This document shows, piece by piece, positions 12,575-22,743 of a stretch of DNA of 64,000 nt. Location: positions 17,024,922 through 17,088,921 of the forward strand of contig NC_092678.1 in NCBI RefSeq assembly GCF_964355755.1, given 5' to 3'. The DNA is from Antedon mediterranea. Its lineage: Eukaryota; Echinodermata; Crinoidea; Comatulida; Antedonidae. A model generated the notes under the pieces. That model made no database searches. It had not been told where the DNA came from and was given only the letters and a program-made list of their open reading frames with translations. Numbering within the stretch: position 1 is the stretch's first letter; every line of letters starts with the position of its first letter. The position numbers were made by a program, and so were the translations under genes.

Positions 12575-12690
12575 TAGGCCTAATAATGATAAGGATAATG
12601 ATAATGATAATGAAAATAATAATAGTTCATTCTTATAGCGCATTATAAGCAGGCTCTCAATGCGCTGCACATTATTACCCCGGGAATTGT
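12575..12690 (-). repeat. retroposon 3'-tail-like fragment with (ATT)n
   Basis: An imperfect ATA/ATG trinucleotide run is followed by TATAGCGCATTATA and CAATGCGCTGCACATTATTACC. The same layout in the opposite direction occurs at 60,130-60,215. Such GCGCTATA-(ATT)n ends are common 3' tails of retroposons in marine invertebrates. The body is absent. Confidence 0.45.
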
Positions 12691-13214
12691 TTTGGATAAT
12701 ACACGTATGAAAACATACTCCCATATTACTAGTTATTTTTACCTATCCATGTGATTTTATATATAGTTTTAACAACAATTATTGTCATTTAATCAGGCCG
12801 TGCTACAGTATAAAATAGGGTACACAAAATACATGAAATTACATTAGATTACAAATGTACAAATAGTAATTAATCAGTAATTGCCCCGGTCCAGTTATCC
12901 CATTTAGGCCTATAAAAGTGTGAATTTTATCAATTATTACCTATTGATGAAAAATATTTGATTTGTGTGTATACTTCGTAAATAAAGTCCGTTTACTACC
13001 AGGTGTCCAGTTTTAACTGTACAAGGAAAGTTAGCACCTACTCTTAACCTAAATCTGCACATGCGCCAAAGCTTGGTGTTCACAAACATGTGTGTACCAG
13101 GTAAATACGATTTACCAATAACATAGCCTTCTTAACTTAATGTAAAATTAAATAAACAACAATCGTCTGACTGACTTCATGTTATTGTTTAAACTCATAG
13201 TCAGATAATTTTTA

Positions 13215-13600
13215 GTATGTTATATAGAAAGAGAATCACGATTGATAAAGAGAGATAAACACATTTGAGTAAAATTATGATTTCCAATGAATTCTTAAAT
13301 GTTGACAATTAGTTGGGCAATTGTTTTTTATAACTTTGTTTTACAGAATTGTAGTTTTCTGTAGAAAAGGAATCACGGTTTCTCCAGATAGAAATGATTT
13401 TGTAAAATTGCGGGGAATTACAAATTCCAATCCACACATTATAAGTTTTTTAAAAATCTGTCGGGAAATTGTTACTATGTTCTACAGTATTGACCATTTT
13501 TCTGTAGAAAGAGAATCACGGTTGGTAATTGCTCAAGATAGAAACGATTGTGTAAAAGTGTGGGGAATTACGACTTTCAATCAATTCTCAGATATGTTTT
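13215..13600 (+). repeat. three diverged tandem units of about 140 bp
   Basis: The motif GTAGAAAGAGAATCACG begins at about 13,226, 13,361 and 13,502. Each is followed by GATAGAAAYGATT and a GGGGAATTAC-type word. The first unit is the most decayed. The array lies within the probable intron of the CUB gene. Confidence 0.6.
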
Positions 13601-13646
13601 TGATTTAAAAAGTTAAACAAGTTGAAGTACTTGAAAGCATACTTAC

Positions 13647-13770
13647 GAACAGAACAGCTTGAAAACGGTACAACAACCAACAACATGATAACGCTAAAGA
13701 TAAACATCTTGTTTAAGTAATTCTGTACTGATTTGTTGACGATTTTACGCAATTCCGTAAGTTCACTCAC
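13647..13770 (-). CDS. first coding exon with signal peptide, probably of the CUB gene
   Basis: The minus-strand frame begins at 13,770 (MSELTELRK...) with an in-frame second Met at 13,707. From that Met follows MFIFSVIMLLVVVPFSSCSV, a classical signal peptide with a hydrophobic core and small residues before the cleavage region. The exon ends in the donor GTAAGTATG in phase 1, which matches the phase of the CUB exon 1.26 kb downstream; the joined codon would be CAA (Gln), directly before the first CUB Cys. Both Met codons have A at -3. The internal start gives a cleaner secretory signal; the longer form would have an unusual 21-residue lead. A second GTAAGT lies just upstream (near 13,790) and could mark a 5'-UTR exon. 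Linkage to the CUB exon rests on phase and order. Confidence 0.6.
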
Positions 13771-14574
13771 TCATATTCGCGAATTAAACTTACCTCCGTG
13801 ATTCTTTTCAACTTATAACACTTGTTTTCGTTGGTCTTATGTTATATTATGATATTGCTTTTAGACAATTTTAAAAATTGATCAGATAAATCGTATAACC
13901 AGGCCTATACTAAATAAATTAAGAGTTTGTTACAGATGTTGCAATCATTATGTTATTCTATTATTTAAACTTTGGTAGAAGCGTTTTTATGTACTTTTTT
14001 TTACAGACAAGAGATGACAATGTATGTGTGTCGATATAGAGTTCTTGTTATCTGGTGACGTAGGCCTACACGGCATTGTATATACAGTTTCAGTTGTATT
14101 GACAGGATTGTTATCCCAAAGTAATTAAAAGAAAGTAAAATAATATTTGAGTAACAATAATGTGGCATAATTCAGAGGCGAATTCAATGGGATGTGGGGA
14201 CCAGCCGGCCCGGTGCGTCTTATAAACGTGTGCCGCTGATACAAAAGCGTGTGTTAAATAAAGTTTACTTTTTCGTCTTATCACTAAACTCCTGATAAAA
14301 ATCACTTCCGATCTTGTTATATGTTTGTAAACGTTTAATTGAATAATCAGAACCGTTGATTAATTATTTATTTGTTTATCAACCGTTGAGAGAAGATTGA
14401 TTGATTGTATACGGGTACATCTGTTAAAGTCTTCATTTGGCCATCAGTTGTATACATAATGCATATATATACATATATATATTTCATCGTATTATTTATG
14501 TTTCAAAGAAGTAATAATTATTAAATCTTCTTATCTGATTTTTTATTTATTTAATGAGGGGAGTTGTGATTTTG
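13771..14574. other. non-genic stretch
   Basis: It should hold the promoter of the signal-peptide exon if that call is right, but I see no clear core promoter. 14,170-14,240 is more GC-rich, and its minus-strand frame looks repeat-derived. A short TATATA run lies at 14,462-14,485. Confidence 0.4.
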
Positions 14575-14668
14575 ACCTTAGAAAAAATCCTGACAAGACG
14601 GTAATTGAACCTAGGACCATTGGAGTGGTAGTCAAGCATCATAACCACCAAGCCACAACTCCACTCCA
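14575..14668 (-). mobile_element. tRNA-derived SINE head
   Basis: On the minus strand a tRNA-like sequence starts GAGTTGTGGCTTGGTGG. An A-box-like TGGCTTGGTGGTT lies at about 14,644-14,656 and a B-box-like GGTTCAATTACC at 14,600-14,611. The spacing fits an internal RNA polymerase III promoter, but the cloverleaf is degenerate and there is no functional acceptor stem. A SINE remnant is therefore more likely than a tRNA gene. Confidence 0.6.
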
Positions 14669-14885
14669 GATAAAAATATCTATGTTAAACCAAAAGTAGT
14701 ATCTGTTTGTTGTTTTCATTATGTTCATGCCAAACACACACATAGTTATTCATTTTAGTGGAGTTGATGAATGAAATTATTTCAATACTAACAATTCACT
14801 CCTTTGCTAACCTACTGCAAGACAAATTGTTGATAAATAAATCATGATAACAACCTCATTGTTCTTCTCTCCTCTTATTATATAA

Positions 14886-15026
14886 AGTTTGGTTCCCAAT
14901 TGGACGCAACGTAAGAACGTAGACGCAACGCAAGCGAGTTGACCAGTGACAAGCGACAGTTCGAATAATCCATCGCTTGTGATTGGTCAAATCCCTTTCG
15001 TCGTGTGTCTAGTGAGAACCAAGTTT
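14886..15026. mobile_element. palindromic foldback MITE, copy 1
   Basis: It starts AAGTTTGGTTCCC and ends GAGAACCAAGTTT. The two halves are inverted copies containing GACGCAACGCAAGCGAGTTGACC and the ACAAGCGA/TCGCTTGT pair. Length about 140 bp. It is related to the copies at 15,041 and 33,226. No coding capacity. Confidence 0.75.
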
Positions 15027-15040
15027 AAAAGATAGCGTAA

Positions 15041-15193
15041 AGCTTGGTTCGAACTTGGACAACGTAAGGACGTAACGCAACGCGATTTGACCAATCTCAA
15101 GCGATAGATTATTCCAACAGCCGCGTGTGATTGGTCAACTCGCTTGCGTTGCGTCTACCTCCTTGCGCTGCGTCCTAGTGGGAACCGAGGTTT
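15041..15193. mobile_element. palindromic foldback MITE, copy 2
   Basis: The same family lies 15 bp after the first copy. It starts AGCTTGGTTC, ends GTGGGAACCGAGG, and has the inverted CAACTCGCTTGCG/CGCAACGCGA core. Two adjacent copies suggest a preferred target or a tandem duplication. Confidence 0.75.
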
Positions 15194-15700
15194 AAGGCTG
15201 TGTTTTCCCCGCAGCGTAACACAATTGATCGGTCAACCAAACAGATGATTAAAACAAAAATAAAGTGCGCATTCACAACGCAACAATGTATCTTTTATGT
15301 AAACAAAAAATACAAAAAAATAATTATATCCTAATTATCTTATCCTATTTTTGCTATTTTGATATTTCAATGTAAATGTCTTTGTACATATTATTAACTG
15401 TAGTTTAGCGCATCTCGCTGACCTGGTTTCATGTTTTTAATATCAAAGCGTCAACAATTGCAGGGAAGATTAATGACCATTAGGTAAACCCGATTGTTTA
15501 CATTTTATTTTCTGAATCATGTTATTCTGTATAAATATGTTTTAAATAAATGAAATAAACGTTTTAAATGTTTATTCAATATTGCCGCGCGCCAACAACA
15601 GGGTTTATTTTTTAAAAGTTTGTGCTTTCTTGTCGACAATAGAGGGCCTCCCATAAAAACGGTGATGGCGACGCCCATGATACTTCTAAAGGTCTTTCAG
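15194..15700. other. non-genic stretch before the SH3 exon
   Basis: AT-rich DNA until about 15,585, then CpG-richer DNA (GCCGCGCGCC, GATGGCGACG) up to the SH3 exon, which may be a promoter or 5' UTR. An upstream ATG at 15,665 opens a 15-codon frame that overlaps the SH3 start. Confidence 0.4.
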
Positions 15701-15708
15701 TTCGCGGA

Positions 15709-15894
15709 ATGATTTTTGTAAATAAACAACAACAAATGTTTAGAGCTTTGTATGACTATCAAAGTAAAGATGGGAAGTCTATAAACTTTCAGAAAGGGCA
15801 ACGGTTTACCTTGCTTGACAAAAGCAACGGTCATTGGTGGAAAGTTATGTCCAATCAGTCCGGTATGGTAGCCGAATTATGTCACAAAAGATGA
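15709..15894 (+). CDS. exon encoding most of an SH3 domain
   Basis: Residues 10-50 read as an SH3 domain: FRALYDY (RT loop start), KDGKSINFQKGQRF (the usual ELSFKKGD position), LLDKSNGHWWKV with the ligand-binding Trp pair, then SNQSGMV where the family has G-L-V/I-P-S-N-Y. The P-S-N-Y end is missing. The frame runs on into AELCHKR and stops, which suggests an exon end near GGTATGG or ATGGTAGCC (both hold a GT) and a following exon outside view. The start Met has G at -3; a CTTTCAG acceptor-like site lies 12 nt upstream. SH3 domains bind proline-rich ligands in signalling and cytoskeletal adaptors. The KDG...KGQRF...W-W pattern recalls ARHGAP12/27-type SH3 domains, a weak guess. DNA after it is repetitive, so a stranded gene fragment is possible. 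Confidence 0.6.
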   Translation: MIFVNKQQQMFRALYDYQSKDGKSINFQKGQRFTLLDKSNGHWWKVMSNQSGMVAELCHKR

Positions 15895-15939
15895 TAGTCA
15901 GGTTCCTCATGTATGAAAATACGGGTTCCGTAGGATTTT

Positions 15940-16530
15940 AATGCCCAAAGTGAGATTTCACTTGATTTTACGTTATTATAGTGCTAGGATACCAAAAATG
16001 CTAGGTAAACAATTTTCACGATCCTGTAACCATGGTAACAGCCCCAAGTTCAAAATGGCGACCAAATGGCCATATCTCCATAACCCTTTGGTCTATTGGC
16101 AAGATATTGGTATCAAAATACTCGGAATATATATATTTATTTTCGTTGTAATGGAACATTTTTACTAAATGCAACCAGAAATGCTATTTGCTGTACTATT
16201 GACCCTTGAACTTGCCTCGTACTGTATCTTAAAAACGGCTCGTCATAAAAATAAAAATGGTCTCAAAATTGCTCAGGCCTTACATATTTATATTTAATGT
16301 AATGCAATATTTTGTTAAAAAATGTCCGGAAGCAAAGTTATTGACCTTTGACATAGAGAATAGCTTACAAAGATTTTTATTCAGTAGTCTCTGATCATAT
16401 CTCCATAACCCTTTGGTCTATTGACAAGATAATGATATCAAAATACTCGGAATAAATATATTTATATTTGTTGTAATAGAAAATTTTTACTAAATGCTAT
16501 TTTTCTGCACTATTGACCATTGACCTTGAC
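15940..16530. repeat. diverged tandem repeats related to 2,860-3,560
   Basis: Two units share CATATCTCCATAACCC, TTTGGTCTATTG-CAAGATA, ATCAAAATACTCGGAAT and a TATTGACC..TTGACCTTG-C stretch. A 'caaaatggcgaccaaatggcc' style word precedes the first. Short frames here are repeat-derived. Related words occur at 2,860-3,420 and 58,900-59,345. Confidence 0.6.
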
Positions 16531-16779
16531 TCGCACTGTATCTAAAAACGGCAAAAAAACATTTCAAAACTCCCTTTTCTTGTTCGTTGCTCATGATTTT
16601 CCTTTTTATCTTATCAGGTTTCCGTTCCATAAAAAACTTAAACATCTTACCTTGTATATTATTGAAGAAAGTGATTTGGTGGGTCCAGTAAGTTTGAAAA
16701 GTGAAAAGTTAAAATTGGCAGAACCAGTGTTTTTATTATAGTATTTTTTCCAAATAAAGTTATGGATCTTTGGCTCCAC

Positions 16780-18700
16780 AATAATAATAATTTTATTGAA
16801 ACTACACCTTTACAACGGTGGAACACATTCATACACGCTGCGTTCTATATACAGATAGACATTCAACAGATACAACATAATAAAAAGCAAACAGATACAA
16901 AATAAAACTAGTCAACCGACCGACTCGATCGCTATCGTAGTCGTACGTCACTTATGCATTATACAATGAGTTAAAAAGAAAAGAAATGCAAACAATTGTT
17001 AAGTAGTACAGTAACTGGGAAAAAAATAATATTGTACCAAAATTTAAAAATAGTAATACAACAAATTCAAACTAAATAGATCTCTATACCGCAACAAAAC
17101 AAAAACATTACATGCTATCTGCGAGTTGTATAAGATTGTTTCGTATTTTCCATGATATTGTTATGTATACTTTACAAAATTTGTCAAGACTCAATAGAAC
17201 ATTATTACTGAGGGGAAGTGTATCCGTCCCCAGAAGATATAACATTTTGTCGTCATTGCTACTGGTGCAGAATGTTTCCCAAACATCTAACTCGTTATGA
17301 AAAATTAAGTCTTGTTTAAGTAGGCCTATATTTAGCTGTTCTTCTCTTACACATTGTAATGCATCACAACTAAATAAAAAGTGAGATATGTCCTCTATAT
17401 TTCCAGAGTTACATAATGAACAGAGAACATCATTATCCACGGTCCATTTACTTAATTTAAAATTTAAAGGGAGAGTATTGGAACGGGCTTGACATTTAAG
17501 ACGGGCACCATTAAAATTTGTTTTATCAAGTAAAAACTTTTCAAGATCCGGCTTTGATTTTGACTTTGCATAAAAAGATAGCGACGATTTAGATGGGAGG
17601 TCCTCTGACCATTAATTATTTACATTATCTAAAATATTTTGTTTCAGTAAATTAAACCAATTTTCCAAAGTGCGATTGTTAATAACATTGTTAAAAATAT
17701 GCATGCATTCAAATCTACAGAAAGTGGTGCGTACACAACTAACGAATTTATATCGTAATTCTTTTGTGTTGTAATTAAGCGTAGTCTTGTACAATAGGTT
17801 GGGCCATCGTTTCTAATTTAACCCGACTAAACGTTCAAATAATTTTAGTTGTAATATGTTATGAGATACGGTTAAGGGTATCCATCCTAAATCTCCATAT
17901 AAGGCCATTTTCGGTGTATACGCTGGTGCTTTTAGAATATATTGTGTCATCTGCATTTGAAGCCGTTCCAGTCTCTCAATATCTGAATTGGATACTCCAG
18001 TCCAAACAGAGCAACCATAATTAATAGAAGGTAAAACTATTGTTTTCCTTATGATATTTCCGTAATAAACTCTGTCAAAGTCATCAAGATTATCAATTAT
18101 AGATTTAACTTATGAAACTAATCTATTACCCTTTTTAACAACATTGTCAATATGCGAATGTTCACATACATTTTTTTGATATTAGTACTCCTAGATATTG
18201 GTAGGTGTCTGTTTCTGTGATGTGATGTTTGTCAAGATCCCATTGTTTATATTTATTTATCTTTTTTCCAAAAACCAAGACTTTTGATTTTTCATAGTTA
18301 AAATTAAGTTTCCAATAATTTGAAAATTCACCTGGTAATTTAAGCATGTTTTTAAGGTCATGCTCATTATTGGCAGTTAGCACGACATCATCAGCCCAGA
18401 AAAGACTACCCATCCATTTATCTTGGATCTTAACACCAACATTATTTGAGTTATAACAACTTCTTAAATTCATTAATAAAAATGTTAAAGAGTACAGGAG
18501 ATAGAATACATCCCTGTTTAACTCCCTGATCAATTACAAATGAATCAGTAGAAATGTTTCCATATGGCTTTTAGTAGTCCTTCTCGCCATACACTGTCGA
18601 ATGCCTTTCGGAAGTCCAGGAACGTCATATAGGTGTTTTTCCCTTCTGCAAATCTGCAGGCAGCAATACTTTTTAGTGTGAAAATGTGATCCTCATGTTT
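16780..18700 (-). pseudogene. 5'-truncated, frame-broken non-LTR retrotransposon
   Basis: Minus-strand pieces appear in order. About 18,700-18,550 encodes the RT core with TYMTFLDFRKAFDSVW. 18,533-18,162 continues with FWADDVVLTANNEHDL (the catalytic F/Y-ADD box, here W-ADD) and LNFNYEKSKVLVFG. 17,794-17,612 and 17,440-17,108 give the C-terminus with a zinc-finger-like CSLCNSGNIEDISHFLFSC. Stops and frameshifts separate them. The 3' end near 16,790 has AATAAAATTATTATTATTG, an (ATT)n tail typical of several non-LTR clades. No ORF1 or endonuclease remains. The clade is unclear, and it is distinct from the neighbouring RT at 18,701-19,137. Confidence 0.8.
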
Positions 18701-19137
18701 AGTATTTTATCATATCTTTAGATTTTGGACAAAAATTTAAATCAAATATATTATCTAAATTACTTGAAACATTATACCAAGGTATCGTATGGGTTCGTTA
18801 GTCTATAGTTTTGTTTGGTGAGAATTTTAAAATCCGAATTCCTTAATGAGCCCAATCTCATTATATTACTTTTTTCATAATTTATCTTAAGCCCTGAGGA
18901 TAAAGCAAATAAGTTCAAAGTGTCCATGATGGGCTTTATTTAATTGGAATCGTTTATATAGAATACCGTGTCGTCAGCAAATTGACATAATTTAATGTTT
19001 ACGTTATTATAGGATATACTTTCTATTTTTTCTGTTTGACGGACTGCATTGCCTAGGATTTCCGCACATAGAATAAACAAGTATGGTGATAGAGGGCATC
19101 CTTATCGTAAACCACGACTAAGACTAAACAAGGCCAC
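18701..19137 (-). pseudogene. RT-domain fragment of an L1/Tx1-like retrotransposon
   Basis: On the minus strand the fragment reads GCPLSPYLFILCAEILGNAV, then LCQFADDTVFYI (the catalytic ADD box), then LFALSSGLKINYEKSN. A stop codon sits in place of the Gln of the R-Q-G-C-P motif, and more stops follow. It differs from both the adjacent RT remnant and the element at 21,922-28,730, so at least three retrotransposon lineages are present. Its upstream end is cut by the GACA-rich element beginning at 19,138. Confidence 0.75.
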
Positions 19138-19250
19138 CAACAGCCATTAAGTCGCGTGCTACAATGCATAGTGATACCGGACAGACAGACAGACCGACAG
19201 ACAGACCCACCGGCATAGTGAACCATAGAGTCGCGTGGACGCGACTAAAA
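19138..19250 (+). mobile_element. short single-module GACA-rich element
   Basis: It begins ACAAGGCC and ends GCGACTAAAA, with the family hallmarks AAGTCGCGTGCTAC near the start, GCATAGTGATACCGG, a GACAGACAGACC run, and CATAGTGAAC before the GTCGCG..CGCGAC hairpin. Longer relatives are at 49,494, 52,735 and 54,134. Only one module is present here. Confidence 0.7.
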
Positions 19251-19575
19251 AGGCAAAATGTTGACGAATTTTTAAACTTTTTCATCAAAAACGTGCGCAA
19301 ATTATCCAATTCGACGTGCTCGTATGACGTAATTTGAAGTCGAAATTGTTTAAAAGTTGGGAAAATTATTAAAAAAGGCTGCAAAAACATAAATCACGCA
19401 AAAAAAGTATGTATTTAACGCTATGTGCGCACCGCGCGCGTAAAAATTTGGGCGCGTATAGGAATTTTTGACATGTCCAAAATGACAAGAAACGCGTAGA
19501 AAGTTGATTAAAAATTAATTTTGCACATTTTAACATTTTTAATGCGCGCGCGCGTCCGACGCTTAAACGAATTCC
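19251..19575. repeat. CpG-rich repeat related to the interior of the GACA elements
   Basis: It holds TCCAATTCGACGTGCTCG, TATGACGTAATTT and GCGCGCG words. The same words occur inside the long GACA elements and at 50,455-50,580 and 56,815-56,940. It is probably a diverged part of the same repeat family. Confidence 0.5.
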
Positions 19576-20137
19576 TTAGGCACCGTAAATCCAAACTACA
19601 TATTTCTACATTTGCCAGCCAGAAAAGTTAGTAGAGCTTTCGGGCAACACTAACCATTCATCAGTGCAAGTGATATATATATATATAAACAATTCATACA
19701 TTAAGGTAGTGATAAACATATCTAATAAAGTACAAAAACATGGTATGGCTCTTGAAAAATAGGTAGCCAGGCCTACATGGCTCGTCCTATTACCGCTAAA
19801 CAACAGCTCATCATGAGTAAGCATTGTTCCATAATAAGAGAAAAATTGAACATACTATGCATAGCCTACATATTTCCGGTACTTCACAAGTGAGCGTCAT
19901 GTAATTATAATTAAGAAGGTCAATAATAACCTGTTTTGGTGTGGAATTTGAAATTAGATGCATCATTAATAACATTTACTGGATGAAGGAAAGATATTTG
20001 ATTTTGATAGTTATTAACCAAAATAACCACGGTGTATTCGGCAATGCCTATCTGCCTGCCTTGCACGACGTTGAGTACCGGCATTATGTAGACAAGATTA
20101 TTGTTATTCATGAACGCTATTTTATTGGTTCCTATTG
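19576..20137. other. non-genic stretch
   Basis: No gene is recognised. A short (TA)n run lies at about 19,672-19,686. The remaining frames are short and without recognisable motifs. Confidence 0.4.
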
Positions 20138-20958
20138 AGCCCCTTTCTCACAGATGTGCCTGCAATATACCGGTACAGTGCTGGCGTCGTGCCGGTATCG
20201 TTACCGGCATATAACCATTCTCATCGGACTATCGTGCCGGAAATATAACCGGTATATACCGGCTTTCTGTGAGAAAGGAGTCGGGCATATTCGGCCAATA
20301 AAAAGTCTCTGACAAAATAATTATTGAGGGCGTCCTTTAATGTTATTATTTTTGTCTAGGCCTAGCGATGATATGGCGGCGAATGTCAAGTTACAGATTA
20401 TTATCTTCCTTTATAGCATATTTATGCAATACATGCTATGTACAGTATATTGTGCATATATTATACAGGTATAGCAATTAATTTGTCGTCATCGGCAATC
20501 TGTAAAACACCTTAGAAGGCTGTAGGCCTACAATTTACAAGGCGACGAAAGGTCAGGCACCAACAAACAGAGAGCTAAATGGCCTAGCCTAGCGGCCTAT
20601 AGATTATGCTTCTCGTCCCCTTATTTTAAGCAGCTCTCTTATCTCATTATCCCTCCAGTTCGACATTATTATTGTTAATTGAATTGAATAGGCGCCAAAG
20701 TGATACACTTGACCGCGCAATGTGTCAAAGCCTCGACGGGGAACCCCGGAATATAACGGCGATACGTTCTCACAGAATGCCCGTCTGGCATTGCGGGGAA
20801 TATCCCTAGAATATTACTAGGTCTAAAGCAGGTCATCTCGATGCCGGCATGGTGCCGGCATGATGCCAAGACGACCCGTTCTCACAGAAAACCATACCGG
20901 CATGGTAATGGTATATTCCCGCAATATTCCTGGCACACAACTCTGTGAGAAAGGGGCT
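20138..20958. mobile_element. non-autonomous TIR element of about 0.8 kb
   Basis: The ends are inverted: AGCCCCTTTCTCACAGA at 20,138 and TCTGTGAGAAAGGGGCT ending at 20,958. The word TCTGTGAGAAAGG also occurs inside near 20,266, and CTCACAGA recurs, so the element is partly built of internal inverted copies. Many CCGGCAT/ATGCCGG pairs add local palindromes. A possible 3-bp duplication, TTG, flanks both ends, too short to be decisive. No transposase. Confidence 0.7.
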
Positions 20959-21289
20959 TTGGTTGATTGATAATTAGCAATACTAGTGGTTTCGCTCGCA
21001 CACCCTCTAGTAGTGGGTGTACCCGAATGGTCCTCGAAAACATGGCCAACGTTTCTGGCCTTCTCCAGTGTGTGACAGGGTGACATAGATTTGTACTCAA
21101 AAGTGTCACAATCCAAGAATGAATTAAAGTAAAGGCCTTCAATAATAGTTAAATTACTAAAACAAATTGTAGTTCCACTAAAGTAAATGCTTTTAATCAA
21201 TATAATTAATCAGCTGAATATCTAAAACAAATTAATTGCTAGGCCTAGTTCACAATACGTTGCACCACTAAACAATTTGCATTAATTAT
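20959..21289. other. non-genic stretch
   Basis: Nothing recognisable. Moderately CpG-containing up to about 21,060, then AT-rich. Confidence 0.35.
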
Positions 21290-21400
21290 TGAATGTCGCC
21301 ACCAACGGCCATTTTGCCTGAAGTGACGGACCCGGAAGCCAGTTGAACAACAGCGCGAGTGTGTGAAAATAATCCTGTGATCCACAAATTTCGATAGGTA
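21290..21400. promoter_or_regulatory. promoter-like CpG-containing patch
   Basis: It holds GGCCATTTTG (a YY1-type GCCATNTT site), CCGGAAGCC (an ETS-type core) and several CpGs in AT-rich surroundings, a combination common around metazoan start sites. No associated gene could be identified on either strand, so this is suggestive only; motif words of this kind also occur in repeats here (near 16,055). Confidence 0.2.
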
Positions 21401-21859
21401 ACGCTAAATGTTGTCGTAAAAAAAAAATGGAACAATAGCGTAGTACTGAAAACTAATGTTATCAAATCTACGTTTCGCGGTACATCTAAGATAGATAAGA
21501 TAGGTATCCAAGGCGGAGATTTATATCGAAGTTTTTCCATTGTGCTCGCTTATGTCGGAATTAAAGCCCCATTCCTTACGTTTTTTAGATCTAATTTATG
21601 ATCACAAACTATATTTAATGTAAAAATAATACTATATGGTCCTATTGCGATAACTTTTTTCGTCTTTAAACGGTTAAAAATGTGAAAAATAAATCGATTC
21701 TAATAATTATAGCGGCCCGCTATAAATCCCAAAATGCATTGCGCGCGGATTGATATTTTTGTTTTTCACCTGTAATTCGCCCACTTTTCGATCGATCGTG
21801 AAGCCAAAACAAATGGAAGACTCCTAACTTTTCAGCGAAAATACCGGGTTTTCCCCAAT

Positions 21860-22678
21860 TTGTATCAACGGAGTCTGGCAAAAATAGAAAGACAATTAAT
21901 GCTGCAACTATACAACGTCAGACAGATAATAATAAATGGTTTTAGAGCACGGGCTTTTCATGACGGTCAGGAAGTGAAATGCAACAAATGTACAAAGACT
22001 GGGCATTTAGCTTTTCAATGCAAAGCTGATATAATCTGTTTCAAGTGTCATTTACCAGGGCATACTAGGGACAGATGTAATGTTGAAGCGCATAATGTAT
22101 CATCATCTGGTTCACCTGGTGCATACATTAATAAAGTTTGGGAATCGGTTTTTAACTTTGAAAACCCAAAAAATAGTAATGCTAACGATAACCACTACGG
22201 GAAAAGAGCTACGGTACAATCTGATACAGAAACACATGATGAAGTGTTTAGTATTGATGGAAGTAGTGAATCATCAGATGATGAAAATACGCAGAAAGAA
22301 ACAAGTGTGATCACTATAGAACAACACACAAACCAAAATGAGCAGGAAGATGATGACAGAGAGGAGCAGAGAGAAGAGCAGGAAGTGGACGAAAGAGAGG
22401 AGGAGGAAGTTGAAGAAGGAGAGGAACAAGAAGTACCAGGAAGAAAGTACCAGAAAGCTGAAGAAAGAGAGGAGCAGGAAGTTGGGGAAAGAGAGGAGCA
22501 TGAACAGAAGAAGGTAACTGACTACTTTGAAAAAAGTATGCAAAAAAGTAAAAGTGTTAGCACAAACAAGAAAGCAGCGAGAGATCTGAAGGAACAGTCC
22601 GGAAATGAAGGCAGGACAGAAGAAAAAACAAAGAGTATTGAAAAAAGAAGTTTAAGAAAGAGAAACAAAAACAAGTAA
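21860..22678 (+). CDS. ORF1 (Gag-like) of the retrotransposon, 5'-truncated
   Basis: A 272-codon frame. Two CCHC zinc knuckles lie at about residues 41-54 and 59-73: CNKCTKTGHLAFQC and CFKCHLPGHTRDRC, both CX2CX4HX4C. They bind nucleic acid in the ribonucleoprotein particle. Downstream is an acidic, repetitive Glu/Arg-rich region (roughly residues 165-220, built of imperfect EEQEV-REE units), then a basic tail ending RKRNKNK. The target-site duplication places the element's start near 21,922, so about the first 20 residues come from flanking DNA and the true N-terminal part of ORF1 is lost. ORF2 starts 66 nt after its stop. Confidence 0.8.
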   Translation: MYQRSLAKIERQLMLQLYNVRQIIINGFRARAFHDGQEVKCNKCTKTGHLAFQCKADIICFKCHLPGHTRDRCNVEAHNVSSSGSPGAYINKVWESVFNFENPKNSNANDNHYGKRATVQSDTETHDEVFSIDGSSESSDDENTQKETSVITIEQHTNQNEQEDDDREEQREEQEVDEREEEEVEEGEEQEVPGRKYQKAEEREEQEVGEREEHEQKKVTDYFEKSMQKSKSVSTNKKAARDLKEQSGNEGRTEEKTKSIEKRSLRKRNKNK

Positions 22679-22743
22679 TTTAATCTTAATAATATGTATT
22701 CTAAATATTGTAATTTCCCTAGGAAGCTCTTTACTCTAATCTT

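Larger units (their letters stand above)
12390..13646 (-). other. probable intron between signal-peptide exon and CUB exon
   Basis: It is bounded by a GTAAGT donor at 13,641-13,646 and the CTTGCAG acceptor ending at 12,390. It contains a retroposon tail-like fragment and a short tandem repeat, listed separately. No other exon is visible. Confidence 0.65.

Noticed and set aside
22080-22310. overlapping 76-codon plus-strand frame inside ORF1
   Set aside because: Alternative-frame shadow of the zinc-knuckle ORF1.
22274-22543. 89-codon antisense frame with Leu/Phe-rich product
   Set aside because: Shadow of the acidic Glu/Arg repeat of retrotransposon ORF1.
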